NCBI GenBank assembly: GCA_028455995.1
Contig: JABELC010000006.1
Span: 1,240,001 to 1,304,000 of the forward strand
Direction of reading: 5' to 3'
DNA from: Scleromitrula shiraiana
Lineage: Eukaryota > Ascomycota > Leotiomycetes > Helotiales > Sclerotiniaceae
Length of the DNA: 64,000 bases
The translations under genes were made by a program, and so were the position numbers. The notes under the pieces were generated by a model. The model made no database searches and had not been told where the DNA came from. It saw only the letters and a program-made list of their open reading frames with translations. Below, piece by piece: positions 23,101 to 35,332 of the stretch. Within the stretch, counting starts at the first letter, position 1, and the number at the start of each line of letters is the position of its first letter.

Positions 23101-24558
23101 TCAATCACGACCAAAAGTATTGCCGAAAAAGCCCCCAATATCTTTCGAAATCACATCTAGTCCTTTTCCCGTTTCCTTCTTTATATTTTTCTCCGCATCG
23201 CCCAATGACATTCCATCAATCCCGAATAGCTTTCCAAACATCTCCATCATATTGGACACTACACTGTCCCCAAGGGTACTAAAAGTCTTGTAGTCGGGAG
23301 TTATAAGATTAACATTGCGAGTTTGACATCCATTTGCCTGATAATTCTTTTCAAGGACATCTTTCAAGAAGTTCAGAGCCCCAGCAGCCCCCAGAAATGA
23401 TTCAGTTGAATGACTTCCCATTGAGTTTCTTTCGTATTCAACTTTTCCACCGTTTTTACAATATTTTTTGACAAGCTCGTCATCGTTTTCTATCGGGCAT
23501 GTTTCGTCCTTCACAGACTTGTAGATATATAACGGCATGCTTGGAGTTCCCCGCAGTCCCATAACACCTGTTTCTTTGACTATTCTTTCAACCTCTTCTG
23601 CTCTGAAAAACTCCAATCCACCCTTGAAGTACTTACCAATATCTTTACCTCTAAATGTGTTCAAGTTGGCCTCAGCGCATTGTTTCCCCGCTTGTTCAAA
23701 TTCGTCGCGGCTCTCTGATACAAACAGGTCTTCCAGGAAAGTTCCCAATTCGGGATACTCCCTTATTAGTCCAATGATTCCCGCTGGTGCAAACCCTGCA
23801 GATTCTCCTCTGTTGAGTGTCAAGACCGTGGAAGTGATATTAACAATTGACCCCCCCATCGCGGCCCCAACGATATTCAATTCCGGAGCATAAACACTTT
23901 GCAATTCAGCGGCCCATCCTGTAGGTATGGACCCACCAGAATATCCCCAAAAGCCAACATCCACTGAGTCCCGCGCAATACCAGTGAAATTAGAGGATGC
24001 CAATAAAGCGCGTACAGAATCGAGAAGTGCGTACCCCGATCCAATACCAGATGAAAATGCCGCATGAGATCCTTCATAATCAGGAATATTCACAATATAT
24101 CCATACTTTAGTAGACTCGCTATATATATAGGGCTGACTTGGGACAGTAATGTACCGAGTGGAGAAGATAATTGAAGAGCATACGAGCTTGAACAATCGA
24201 AAAAAGATGCATCCATAAAATCTTGGTATGATACCACACGGTGCATATCTGCATTTTCGGGTATAAGAACAGTAGTGACTGTATGTGAAGGACGACCGCG
24301 AGAGGTCGTTGTTCGATACAGTATCTGATAGGTTTTCGCTAAGGAGATAGGAATGGTTCCAAATGCTGCGAGAGGAAATGGAGGTTCACGGTGGCGCAGA
24401 ATTGTACCCGGAGGGTGAGATTCATAGCCATCAGGTGGACTGTAGAATGGATCTTGGGAAGGAACAATAGGACTACGAGCAATGATGGTGGAAGCGTATA
24501 TATACTGTATCGATAAAAAGATGAGGATTGAAATGTTGAACAGAGAGAAACGTGACAT
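23101..24558 (-). CDS. Secreted LIP-type lipase
   Basis: A single-exon gene of about 485 residues starting at ATG 24558 (MSRFSLFNISILIFLSIQY), a clear signal peptide; the two codons before it begin with TTG and are not used. The layout matches the secretory lipase (LIP, Candida LIP1-10) family: PFYSPPDGYESHPPGTILR near the N-terminus, YQILYRTT, PDYEGSHAAF, and the nucleophile elbow WGYSGGSIPTGWAAEL. A candidate acid residue lies in SVKDETCP and the His in MGSHSTES. The enzyme would hydrolyse triacylglycerols outside the cell. No breaks were seen. Confidence 0.9.
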   Translation of the reverse strand: MSRFSLFNISILIFLSIQYIYASTIIARSPIVPSQDPFYSPPDGYESHPPGTILRHREPPFPLAAFGTIPISLAKTYQILYRTTTSRGRPSHTVTTVLIPENADMHRVVSYQDFMDASFFDCSSSYALQLSSPLGTLLSQVSPIYIASLLKYGYIVNIPDYEGSHAAFSSGIGSGYALLDSVRALLASSNFTGIARDSVDVGFWGYSGGSIPTGWAAELQSVYAPELNIVGAAMGGSIVNITSTVLTLNRGESAGFAPAGIIGLIREYPELGTFLEDLFVSESRDEFEQAGKQCAEANLNTFRGKDIGKYFKGGLEFFRAEEVERIVKETGVMGLRGTPSMPLYIYKSVKDETCPIENDDELVKKYCKNGGKVEYERNSMGSHSTESFLGAAGALNFLKDVLEKNYQANGCQTRNVNLITPDYKTFSTLGDSVVSNMMEMFGKLFGIDGMSLGDAEKNIKKETGKGLDVISKDIGGFFGNTFGRD

Positions 24559-24837
24559 TTTCAATGGACGAAAAGAAAAGAACTTTTCGTTTCAATTCAA
24601 AAATATGATCGGGGAAAGAATTCCATCTGGGGGATATTTTTCATCTTTATTTAATACTTAGGATTGAGCTAGAAACAAATGATTAAACTATACAACACTA
24701 TGACGACAAGTATGAGAATGACATGACACTTCCACACTAGAACTACGTCCCCACATATTTACACTTACTAATTCGAAAAAGTAGCATATAAAACCGATTC
24801 TACGATTCATGATCGCAAAATAACGTTTACAAAATCT

Positions 24838-26535
24838 CTATTGCCCTTTGACATCTAATATAGCATTACCCTCTCTGCAGCCTGATATTAAAGCACCATG
24901 GACAGTTGCGAAGTGGTTCACACTTGTATGCTCACCAGCAAATCTCAACTCTGCGCCAAATTCATTAATTATAGGCTTCTCAAACTCTTCTCTATGCTCT
25001 GTTTCAGAGAGTCCCTTGATCATATGGGTATAACTTCCTTTTGAGTATTTATCACTCGCCCATCGAGTTACGTAAACAGATTCTGGTAATGGCGGTTCGC
25101 GTCCCAACCATTGAGTTAGAGCGCGATGCACAATCATGCTAGCATCACTATCGGAAAGGCTCTCGATATAAATCGCATTTGAGCATGATACAAATGCCGA
25201 GAGTGCGGGAATACCGGTGAGGGAATGAAGATTCATGAGGCAAAGTGAACGTGGTCCTGACGTCGTGCCTGATGGTGATATTGAAATACCCGGAAGCTCT
25301 GTAGTAAATCCCCACATTGAATCAGGTTCAGAGGAATTCTCGGAAGACTCATCCGGACTCTCGGAGAATTGAATCTTAGTTAAACCTTTCTTGAAGATCG
25401 GCAAATAAGCTCCGGTAGTCCACCATGGAGAGGAATAGACTAGAAATATCTTGTTAAGGGTACCAAAACCCAGTGAAGAGATGGCCTGTATTTTTTGTTG
25501 GGGTAATTGGGGTACAAAAAGAGGTGTTTGTGATTTCGATGATATCGAAGATTGAATTTTGTCTTTTAAAACACCCAAAGGTATTGTGCTCACGACTTTT
25601 TGGGCGGTATATTGTCCATCGCTGGTTTGGATAACGATGGGGTTTGTATCCCACGAGATCTGTTGTACTTCGACCCCAAGTTTTACTTGATTATTCTCCA
25701 TGACAATGCAGCCAACTTCATCAACCACTGCAGTATATCCATCCCTCAGAAACACCTGCTCCCCATCGAAATCATCAATGGCGAACTCCAACAAACCTAA
25801 GCCCGAAGGTTCTAAATCAATTTTCGTAGTACTTGCATTCAAAGGTCCAGCTTCCATATCCTCCACAAATTGAGGTAAGGAGCTAAGTGTGTCATGGTAT
25901 TCGTCTGGCATCTCTTGGAAGGCTTCTTTGAATTCTTCGTCATTCTCGATTGCCTGAATAATACTCGTAGTTTTGTTTTCTTCTGACCCATTCATCTTTG
26001 CACGCTCATGCAACGATCTAATCAGCCCCCAAAGTGAGCCCAAGATTTGACTCGAAACTTCTGATGGAATTACCAAATCTTTCCCTGCACCATTCGTAGC
26101 ACTGTCGTGACTTTTCACAGCCTTGAAATTTACACTATTAGCCAATTCCTTTATTCTCTTTTCAGGTAAGATTCTCATCATCGGGTTTGGTTCGTCCTTA
26201 GTGCCAACCCCATGTATCCAGTTGGCACCCGTGTCAAGCCTCTTCCCATCAACAACTACAGATTCGATACGGCCACCCACGCGATTACGTGCCTCCAATA
26301 CAAGAAGTCTTTTATCATTTTGATATGATGGATGTTCTGATAGTTTGGATGCGCATGCCAAGCCCGAAATTCCGGCGCCAATGATAATCGTATCGTAATG
26401 GCGCGATGGATCGTGCTGTACCATGGTGGCAATAAATCTTGGAGTTGAGTTTCTACGAAAAGTTTGGTTATGAGATGTGATTCTCGGTATCGATATGAGA
26501 TGAACTAGCCCACAACATGCAGATTTATAGACCAT
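24838..26535 (-). CDS. FAD-dependent amine oxidase (polyamine oxidase-like)
   Basis: Intronless, 565 residues from ATG 26535. The dinucleotide-binding motif is YDTIIIGAGISGLACASKL, followed by VLEARNRVGGRIES and TGANWIHGVG. The C-terminal FAD segment is ELRFAGEHTSVNHFATVHGA with SGCREGNAI. This is the flavin-containing amine oxidase layout of fungal spermine/polyamine oxidases such as Fms1; LSD1-type histone demethylases are less likely because no SWIRM domain is present. The first 37 residues before MVQHDPSRHYD may be a mitochondrial-type leader or untranslated; an inner start at 26424 gives 528 residues. There is no peroxisomal SKL ending. Confidence 0.88.
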   Translation of the reverse strand: MVYKSACCGLVHLISIPRITSHNQTFRRNSTPRFIATMVQHDPSRHYDTIIIGAGISGLACASKLSEHPSYQNDKRLLVLEARNRVGGRIESVVVDGKRLDTGANWIHGVGTKDEPNPMMRILPEKRIKELANSVNFKAVKSHDSATNGAGKDLVIPSEVSSQILGSLWGLIRSLHERAKMNGSEENKTTSIIQAIENDEEFKEAFQEMPDEYHDTLSSLPQFVEDMEAGPLNASTTKIDLEPSGLGLLEFAIDDFDGEQVFLRDGYTAVVDEVGCIVMENNQVKLGVEVQQISWDTNPIVIQTSDGQYTAQKVVSTIPLGVLKDKIQSSISSKSQTPLFVPQLPQQKIQAISSLGFGTLNKIFLVYSSPWWTTGAYLPIFKKGLTKIQFSESPDESSENSSEPDSMWGFTTELPGISISPSGTTSGPRSLCLMNLHSLTGIPALSAFVSCSNAIYIESLSDSDASMIVHRALTQWLGREPPLPESVYVTRWASDKYSKGSYTHMIKGLSETEHREEFEKPIINEFGAELRFAGEHTSVNHFATVHGALISGCREGNAILDVKGQ

Positions 26536-26944
26536 TTAGTAGAAATGTATTCGTTATGCTGATGTATTGTTTCCACATAAATTTAAGGATACGCGGCACT
26601 GCGGAAGCCAACAGTCCCAGCTATCACGTGTATTATTCTACTTTGTTGAGAGTTCTATGAACTCATTTTTAAGATTGAAAATGAAATTGATATAATAAGG
26701 ATCGTTAGGTTGGCTACTCAGCCAAGTTACAGGTAAAAATTTGAACTGTTGAAATGTACCAATAGTCACCACGTGACCATAGCTCCCCTGCGCCGATGTT
26801 TTGGCCCGTACCCCTGTCTACATCATATACTACACCAGGTGCGTGTACGGTACCAGTTTTTTCTCGGTTTTTATCTTTCCAGGGACAGTATCTGTTGGCC
26901 TTGAAGCCTTCAAGTACGAAAAACCCTTCTCACTAATAGATCTT
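26536..26944. other. Intergenic region
   Basis: Promoter of the amine oxidase gene and 3' flank of the aquaglyceroporin gene. Nothing recognised beyond the shadow frame at 26801. Confidence 0.5.
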
Positions 26945-28472
26945 TCATACTATCGACTCAATTTTGCTCTTCTTGTGCTTCTTTCCGTGGTCTCCTGGCA
27001 TAAGACGTTTCAGTCCCATCCATGGAGTATTAATAGGACTTTCACCAGTAAAGATAAAGACATCTAATTTTCTCGTTAGATTTGAACTATACTGAACAGT
27101 AATCCGGGCTTGGTTCGAGAATCACTTACCATAAAGCCATCCACCAAATAAACATCCAAAGAAGGGAGCAACCATGGGGATCCAAAAGTAGTACTGTCCG
27201 GCACTCCAAACTTCACTACCGTATCCCAGAAAGTAGCTCATGAGTCTAGGCCCAAAATCTCTAGCTAAGTTGATAGCATAACCAGTCTCCCAACCTAGCA
27301 ATTGGTGTTAGTGTGAGATGGTGGATAGGGGATAGAAATTGGCATAGACATCGAAAAAGTAATCAAATATTGGGATTCTGAGTGAGGTCATCTTACCGAA
27401 ACAAGCCCCAATACCGAAGATAACGAAGAAAAGTCCCAAGGGCGTGAGATTACCTGCTCCTAAATTGCCATTGTCTTGGAGAGCATAGACTAGAACATAA
27501 GCAGGTAAGTATTTGAATAGGAAGAAGTAGTTATGGTGATGAAAGAGCAAAGAATGGAATATACTCACTGCAAAACATGAGGATGGTGCTTGCGATAAAT
27601 TCTGAGAAGAACATGCCAGTTCTTGTCATGAAAGCCGCTGGATATGTGCAAAAGATGCCGGCTGTACTCGTGTTTCCGCCGACAGTTCGAATATTGGGGC
27701 CGCCTTCGTACATGGTGATGGCAGATTTATAGTTTGCTGGGAGACGTTAGTATTGAATGCCATGAATGGTTTATGTGTAAGGAAATCTACACACCATAGA
27801 CTACACCGGATGCACAGAAAGCTCCAAGTGTTTGAGCAATTAGAAAGCTTGGGAATTTCCTCCATGGAAATTTTCGGTAAACACAATTCGTAAATGTAAC
27901 TGCAGGATTGATATGAGCACCAGATACACCAGATGCATAAACTCCAAGCATCACTCCGATACTGTTATAGTTGTTAGTATTTGTGGTATGGTTGAAGTTA
28001 GTGAAGCACATACCCCCATCCCCAAGTTATCGATTGGTATGCACCATTCTCACCACCACTTAACACAACTTGCGCAACAACACCATCTCCAAACAAGATC
28101 ACTGTGATAGGATTCAGTATAGTTGGGTTAAAATGCATACAAAACCATATACTTACAGATGAATACCCCAAAGAACTCTGAGAACGGTTCTCGCATAGTA
28201 CGCCTTATGCGACTCCATAGTAGGTCCGGTTTAGATTGTTTGACGTTCTCTTGTGCAATCTGATGATCGATACCAGGCCCATGTTCAGCGTATGCGCCAC
28301 TATCTATGCTAGAAAGTGTTGGAAGTGTAGAAGGATGAGAATGTGGAGAGTCTGCCAATGTAATGTCGTGAGTCAAGCTTAGATCTTTTGTTGAATCATC
28401 TTTCTCGAAAGTCTGGATGTGTTCCTCATGGCTAACAGTTGGTTTAGGAGAAGGTCGTTTTTCTAAATCCAT
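26945..28472 (-). CDS. Aquaglyceroporin (glycerol facilitator)
   Basis: A plasma-membrane channel for glycerol and small polyols. Seven exons (28472-28157, 28101-28014, 27961-27795, 27736-27569, 27489-27397, 27294-27130, 27063-26945) join in phase to about 371 residues. A roughly 100-residue hydrophilic N-terminal tail precedes six membrane segments. The first pore loop is SGAHINPAVTF (normal NPA). The second reads YAINLARDFGPRL, so NPA is replaced by NLA, with the conserved RDxGPR retained; NLA is also found in yeast Fps1. The Asp after the Arg in ARDFGPR is the aquaglyceroporin marker. The gene is divergently paired with glycerol kinase across about 2.8 kb. Confidence 0.93.
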
Positions 28473-29036
28473 ATTGATATTTGGATAAGGAACAGTGCAG
28501 GATGTATGTAAAGATGTATCACAAAATTTGAAATAAACGGGAGTCCTCTGCTCAAATAAGAGAATAGATATTAAATATGATGAGATAGATCTGAATCTGG
28601 CAACATACTTTATATATCAGTAGCATGTAGCGGCAAGGAGAGGATACTGCGCTCGAAACCAAACAGGCGATAGCAGAACACACCCAGTTTGAGGCCCAGA
28701 TTGACAAAGAGATAACTAACCATGTGCCGAACCCAGCTTCCGTAATGGGAGATTCTGGATTAGCGCTGCCATGTATCTTAACGGAGTATGACTACCCCAT
28801 TCAAGATTCTAATCCGAGAAAATCTTCTTGTTTTCATCTTTTCTGGTGTTATAAGCAACGGTGAGTCTTGAGTTAATAGTCAAGTCAAGCCCCCTTAGTT
28901 ATGGCAAAGCCGACTCGAATGGCATTGCACCGAGAAAACCGAAAGATTAGCAAAAGTCTGCGAAGTGTAAAGTTCGCCGGGCAATGCCAAATCTAGGAAA
29001 GATCGAGAAGTAGCGTAACCTTACGTCTGCATAGTC

Positions 29037-29042
29037 GCGGGG
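29037..29042 (+). promoter_or_regulatory. CreA-like site (GCGGGG)
   Basis: Matches SYGGRG, the Mig1/CreA-type carbon-repressor site, in the promoter interval between aquaglyceroporin and glycerol kinase. Hexamers of this kind occur by chance; the gene context (glycerol use) is what makes it plausible. Confidence 0.25.
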
Positions 29043-30316
29043 GTGTGAGCCTTTTCTTGATTGTCACTGCTTAGTGGTAACACCATGGCGTTTCGTAACT
29101 TGCTTCTGATAAGCATTTTAAAGATGAAATGATGATCACTTATCCTTGTCTCTAGCGGGCGAAAGCTCTAAAATTGGTCGAGACCACTTAGTCTATGGTG
29201 AGAAAGTGACAATGAGGTGATATAGCGGAATAGAAACAACCTCTACAGACCATTGAGATCCTTTCCATGGGTCTTGGTCGTACAACCAAGCACCTAACCG
29301 TTAGCGTTTTTGGCAAAGTCAAAACTTCCATTAAAGTGCGCATGCAAATGCTGTGAATCTTGATGGATCATTCGGACGACAAGAGATTACGTTTCCGTCT
29401 TACGCAGCTGTTGATTCTAAACATCAAACTCGAGGATACCATTCTTTATGGCGAATGACTTCATCCCCTGCTTCTTTGAGGTATTTATATGCCCAACTTC
29501 TTATTCATCGAAATCATAACACTTTTCCCATCCCATATGATCAAAAATTAACAAAGGAATAGTTCTAGAGCACGAATATTGAACTATAGTTGAATGATAG
29601 TGTGAATATTGGATTCTACCAATGGCGTATCTCATCGTCCCAGATCGACAGATGTCCACATTTACCCCAGTCTCCACTGTATAAAGATGATACAACTCCA
29701 CAACATCTCAAATTATTTCCCCAACTAATAATTTCAGTATAACACTTGAGATCCTTGCCCGGCCAATATACCAAGAGTAAAGCGATGTTGGATGCATCAA
29801 TAGTTCAGGAGTATTGTTACTTTTTTTGGCATTTTGTTCCGAGGTGATACGGCATTTTTTACGTCTTGACGAAGTCGACCAATAGATAACCAGATCGGTG
29901 GTCTTAGTTAGTGGTGGCTTCAAGCTATGGCATTGGCCGAAGAACGGGAAGCTTCGTGGACCGACCACTCTATCATCCACCATGATCGGGGTGTTCCCGT
30001 AACCCCATGTGAATCCAAACTCCAGGTCTACCTGTCATTGAGATGTAATCTGTTCATGGAGCAATGCCTGGAAAGGAATGTTGTAAAGTTCTCGTATTGT
30101 CTCCGAAGTCAAATTTGACTAGTGGGGGTGCCAAGTGAGAAGATCTACAGCGTTGAGCTTTGACCAAATGCGAACATAGTGCATGTGCAGAAGCTAATCG
30201 TTAGTTTGTTGGAGAACTTAGGGTGGCCAATCACTCACGATATTAATAAGTCAACAGTCACTAAAATCGTTGTCGCCGAAGTATACGAAATACGGATTTT
30301 TACATGTGGCGGGAAT

Positions 30317-30340
30317 GCGGGGTTTGACGAAGGGGCGGAG
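30317..30340 (+). promoter_or_regulatory. Pair of CreA-like sites in a GC-rich patch
   Basis: GCGGGG at 30317-30322 and GCGGAG at 30335-30340 lie 12 bp apart within a locally GC-rich patch, with an AGGGG stress-response-like element between them (30331-30335). Paired sites are the form usually bound by CreA. About 950 bp upstream of the glycerol kinase start. Confidence 0.3.
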
Positions 30341-31292
30341 CACGCGCCGTCTCATGAGCCGAGACATCTCATTATCTTACTTCTAGAAGACTGATAGAAA
30401 CAACGCCTCCAGCGGTTGGAAATTGCACTTGGCAATAGACTAACACAACTCAACCCTAATCCCACACTTCTCCATCATATTACCAGAGATACGGGGAGAG
30501 ATCATGGCAGCCAGTTAAAAATATGATGTGCCGATACCTGCCGAGGTATGAGCCTGCAGATGGGAAACTCGTTCAACCAGAAATCTCAATAAGCATAATG
30601 ATCCGATAATTCTTGCTTCTCTTATGTCAATGTATTATCTGTTGTGCTACGTTGGTAAGCACGACTTTCCTGTTCGATATCAATCCGTCACATTCTCCAT
30701 CACCCATGAGTGCTGACTAACGTTCCTGCCACCTCGATGTTGCAACTGGCTCGCACTTGCTTTCTTTGGCCAACCAAGGTTCCCCGCCGGGAGACTAGTC
30801 AAGTTTTCAAAGAAATCTTAGACCTCCGCGTAAGCCTCTAGATTGGTAACTCTACCCTGCGGCACAGTGCCAATATCCGTTCGTCTGTTCATTTTCAATG
30901 CACCTTGAAGGATTGAGAACGCCGCAATGCTGCTGTGTTCACCTACCGTGAACTCAATTGGCTGGTGGCCGCGATTTATTGTAGACTCATTTCATTTTAC
31001 TCAATATATCCATCTCGATGAAGTTAGGTCCGTCTCTTCCATGCGAGCTATTGACTTGCGTCGTCCTAGTTCATTTTTAACAGCTCATGGTGGATCACAT
31101 GCCTCTATTTGTGAGATAACCAAGTCACTATGAGGGTTCGAGACTTGCCCTTCTATGCCCCACTTCCCTCCCCATGGGTACAAAACTCTGGGGATGGAAC
31201 TCCTAACTCAGCATATCATCAAGCTCTATCGGTATCTGTCAAAATTCTTTAAAACCCTTTCACATATCTCAATATCTTTGAAAACCTTCAAG

Positions 31293-33072
31293 ATGGGTGA
31301 CACAACTGTATCCAGGCATGAATCTTTCATTGGTTCTATCGATCAAGGTACCACTAGTACAAGATTCTTGATCTTCAACAAAGATGGTGAGCCAGTAGCC
31401 TCGCATCAAGTCGAATTCTCCCAGATATATCCACAATCAGGGTTCGTATTTCTCTTTGCCAACTTTGCAATAGAAAAATGTTAATGATATCTAGCTGGCA
31501 CGAACATGATCCTCTTGAAATTATCGAGTCGATAGAGACATGTATTGAAGGCGCCGTAAAGCAATTCGAAGAACAAGGTCATTCCGCAAGACATATCAAG
31601 GCTGTAGGTCTTACAAACCAGCGAGAAACAACCGTTGTTTGGGACTATGAGACTGGAGAACCTCTCGCAAATGCTATAGTCTGGACGGATACCAGAAATC
31701 AAGCGTTAGTGAGAAGACTGAAAGCCCGGCTTGGCTCTGATCAGCTTCAAAACATTTGTGGTCTTCCTTTATCCACATACCCATCTGTGGGGAAACTCCT
31801 ATGGTTGATTGAGAACAATGGCAAAGTGGCAGATGCATATGCACGAGGACAGCTAGCATTCGGAACAATAGATGCTTGGGTTGTGTACAAACTCAATGGC
31901 GGACCCAAGAAGAATGTCTTCGTCACAGATCCCACCAATGCTTCTCGTTCCATGTTCATGAACTTGCATACCCTCAAATATGACGAGTCGCTATTAGATT
32001 TCTTCAGATTTGATATGGATAAGCTTCGGTAAGTTCCCTAATGTTCAAGAGGATTTCAACGCCATGTTTGGCTTGTGCTCGTTCAATCATATGGTTCTGC
32101 GCTAATGTTATAGTCTTCCGAAAATTGTCCGTTCCTCTGACCGGGAAGCTTTCGGTACACTTACAAGCGGTATTTTGAAAGGTGTTCCAATTACTGGTGT
32201 CTTGGGTGATCAATCTGCTGCTCTTGTTGGCCAAAAAGGTTTCGCCCCAGGCAGAGCCAAGAACACCTATGGAACGGGTTGCTTCCTACTGTACCATGTA
32301 GGTGATAAACCCGTGATCTCAAAGCACGGACTTTTGAGCACTGTCGCATATGACTTCGATGGTACGCCGCAATATGCATTAGAAGGAAGTATTGCCGTTG
32401 CTGGCTCTAGCATCAAGTTCCTCCAGAACAATTTTGGATTCATTGAGTCAGCAGCCAAGGTCAGTGAACTCGCCGAAACCGTAGAAGACAACGGGGGCTG
32501 TGTATTTGTCACAGCTTTCAGTGGGTTGTTTGCTCCGTATTGGATTGATGATGCCCGCGGTACTCTTTGTAAGCTAACCCCACAATAGAATGAAGATAGT
32601 GCTGATAAAATTGTAGTCGGCATTACAGCATACACACAGAAAGGGCATATTGCACGTGCTACGCTTGAAGCAACCTGTTTTCAAACAAAAGCTATCTTAG
32701 ATGCCATGGAAAAAGACAGTGGAAAGAAACTTGCCGAACTCGCCGTTGATGGCGGTATGAGCAATTCTGATCTTTGCATGCAGGTATGTTTTCGATATCT
32801 CACATTAAGTAGAGCAATCATTGACCTTTTTCTAGACCCAGGCAGATCTCATTTCAATTCCTGTAGAAAGACCAAGAATGCTAGAGACCACCGCGTTAGG
32901 AGCAGCCATTGCAGCAGGTTTCGCCGTTGGGTTATGGAAAACTTATGAGGAGCTCAAGAACGTCAACACGGCAGGAATCACCACGTTTGAACCAAAGATT
33001 TCCAAGGAGGAGAGCAGTGGAAAATTTTCCAGATGGGAAAAGGCTGTGGATATGTGCAAAGGCTGGTTATAA
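31293..33072 (+). CDS. GUT1: Glycerol kinase
   Basis: ATP-dependent phosphorylation of glycerol to glycerol 3-phosphate, the entry step of glycerol catabolism, in the cytosol. Five exons (31293-31441, 31495-32028, 32114-32568, 32617-32783, 32836-33072) join in phase to about 513 residues, the normal FGGY glycerol-kinase length. The N-terminus has FIGSIDQGTTSTRFLIF (phosphate-binding loop); SGWHEHDP spans the first splice, and GLTNQRETTVVWD, GVLGDQSAALVGQ, TYGTGCFLLYHVG and LEGSIAVAGSSIKFL follow. The start in MGDTTVSRHESF is preferred to the upstream in-frame ATG at 31155. The C-terminus is FSRWEKAVDMCKGWL. It is transcribed away from the aquaglyceroporin gene. Confidence 0.96.
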
Positions 33073-35332
33073 ACGGTGGAGTCGAGTGAAAGAAACATGG
33101 AAGTTTTGACATTGTTAAAACGTAATTCATATACCTCAGAAGTTGTCGCGTTCTTTTGTTTGTTTTGGTCTCTTTTCTGGCTTCCTATCCAGCCACCCAA
33201 TTTTTACACCAATCAAATTTCTCCACGTTCGTATCACATTACTTTCTCTTAACACGTGCCAATTAATCATGCTTTTCTTTTCTATGCATAAGTTTTGCAT
33301 GAAGGGTGATAGCAGTGAAGTGAACCGCCCTTCAACACTTCACACCATGACTTTCTTAATGCTACAATCCAGGTAGAAGTTTGGACGAGAGCTTAGCTAC
33401 TCTCTGCAGATGTTTCAACACTGTCAAGCAACGCTTTCCCTTTGAAATTATACTCTCCCCAAAACATAAACCTAAGCATCATTTCCAGACACTTACTATG
33501 CTGCAAGAAGTTGAAAGTCCACATTCCCTGCGTTCACGTCCGCGCCTCCAATACACGTACTAGTGAAAGGACTGTCCCCACATAATTGTGAATACTGATT
33601 AGATCAAACAGAAAGCTGACAATAAACTAAATCTTAAAGAGTGACGTTCCAGACGCTAGTAGAAGAGAACATAGTAAAGAAAGTACAACATGGAGAAAAG
33701 ACTTCACTTGAGCTTCATGAACAAAACAAAAAGTAAGTAAGAGGTGAAAGACAAGAGGACGAGACATTTTTATGTAAATTGCTCGAAGTTATGCATAAAT
33801 ACCTTGATACAGTCCAAATTCGTGAGGTAATTCATCGCGCGGGTCCCAATGCTTCGCCATGGAGGTACGAATTGAAATGATGAAGGAGACAGCCAAAAAC
33901 ATGGAAAGTCTATGCAGTTTGACAAGAGTCTGAATGATAGTTCCTTAAACCTTGCTCTTAAATCAAGGATATCTCTCACTTCACATGGAGATGAGACGAA
34001 CATCATAAACTTTTAGAAGGATGAAAAGTTCAGTTACTACCTGCAGCCAGCTGTGTAACTACAATATGGATAACAGGATAGGGTAAGGAGGGAGAGTAAT
34101 AAGTAAGCATGAAATAAGCTTCTCGGGGGAACGGCTATATGTCCTTATTTGACGCGATTGTCCGAATGCGATCTTTTCAAAGCAACAGAAAATTCAGATG
34201 ATAAAAAACGGGGGAGGATGAAAAGAAAAGTGGAAAGTTTTCGTCTCGTCTTACCGCCACATGGTGATCTGAGACGTGACATCTACGCTTGTAAGGATTA
34301 TACGCTGACTTTGGGGGTTGTGATAAGATTAGATTGTTAGGTGAATCAAAAATGCCAATACAGGCGCCGTTTGTTCCCCACACCATAATGAAGCTTTAAT
34401 TTTGCAGATTGATTGTGGATATATGCAAGATATGCAAGATATTTCCAATATCATATTTTAACGCGACGATATCATTGTCGATTCATATCTGCATCAAAGT
34501 ATGATATAATCTCGAAATTACAATATAAATTTGTTGTTTGTGCTGGCTGACCTCGAAAGGAATAGCTCTACAACCATTTGGGTTCAGGGGTCAATTTAAC
34601 AGGGTACATAAGGGACCACCACCCAAGCCTATTTCATCGCAACACTGCAGAACCGAGTATCATGTTTCTGTCTTGTCGCGACATTTGAAGTATCATCTGA
34701 AAATTTCATCCTAACAAAGCAACACTCATGACCCCCTCGAGTCTCTATGTTAAGCTTTTTCTCACTAAATTTACCCCAGATGCACAGGGCCGAACTATTC
34801 TCACCCATCCTCTCCTACTGTCGCTTTTCCACTGTAATTTACCTTCCTCCTATAGGTACGTAAGGCTCAGTAGGATAGCCTTGGAATGATTGTTCTTTAA
34901 TCCTGGTTCGAAACAGTGCTACCTACGATATGTTCGATTTCATCATCTCCTGGAAACCGAAACCATTTTGTTAATAGAGACAAATCAAAGAATGGCTGAC
35001 GCAGGATCATTGAAGGGGTCTGTCAATTGGAAGTTTACCGTCCATTCGGCCTACACGGCACAATGTACGATAAGGATGGAAAACATATATAGATAATCGT
35101 TGTGCCACGAAGTATATCTTCTTTTTTTTATCATCATCAATCACATATCATACTTTCTTTTTTGTGCAAGTTTATTCTTTCTTTTTTAATTTGTTTATTT
35201 CCATTCTTTACGCTTTGATAGCTTTATTCGTTCACTTCAGATTACCACAACGACTGGGTCGGATCTTAATACTATCTCTTATACTTTATCATATCAATCA
35301 TTACACCAAGATATATCTATCTTATCGACAAA
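33073..35332. other. Intergenic region
   Basis: About 2.2 kb with only short frames. The final 200 bp before 35333 is strongly T-rich and pyrimidine-rich, as in promoters of highly expressed fungal genes. A GGTTCGAAAC B-box-like sequence near 34902 does not fold into a tRNA. Confidence 0.5.

Larger units (their letters stand above)
28473..31292. other. Divergent intergenic region between aquaglyceroporin and glycerol kinase
   Basis: About 2.8 kb with no supported gene. It is long for an intergenic interval here and holds promoters for both glycerol genes. Three matches to the CreA carbon-catabolite repressor consensus SYGGRG occur and are listed separately. The 5' leader of glycerol kinase has an in-frame upstream ATG at 31155. 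Confidence 0.5.

Noticed and set aside
26801..27067. 88-codon plus-strand frame
   Set aside because: It is antisense to the last exon of the aquaglyceroporin gene and has no family resemblance.
34880..34940. B-box-like GGTTCGAAAC suggesting a tRNA
   Set aside because: The flanking bases do not form T, anticodon or acceptor stems.
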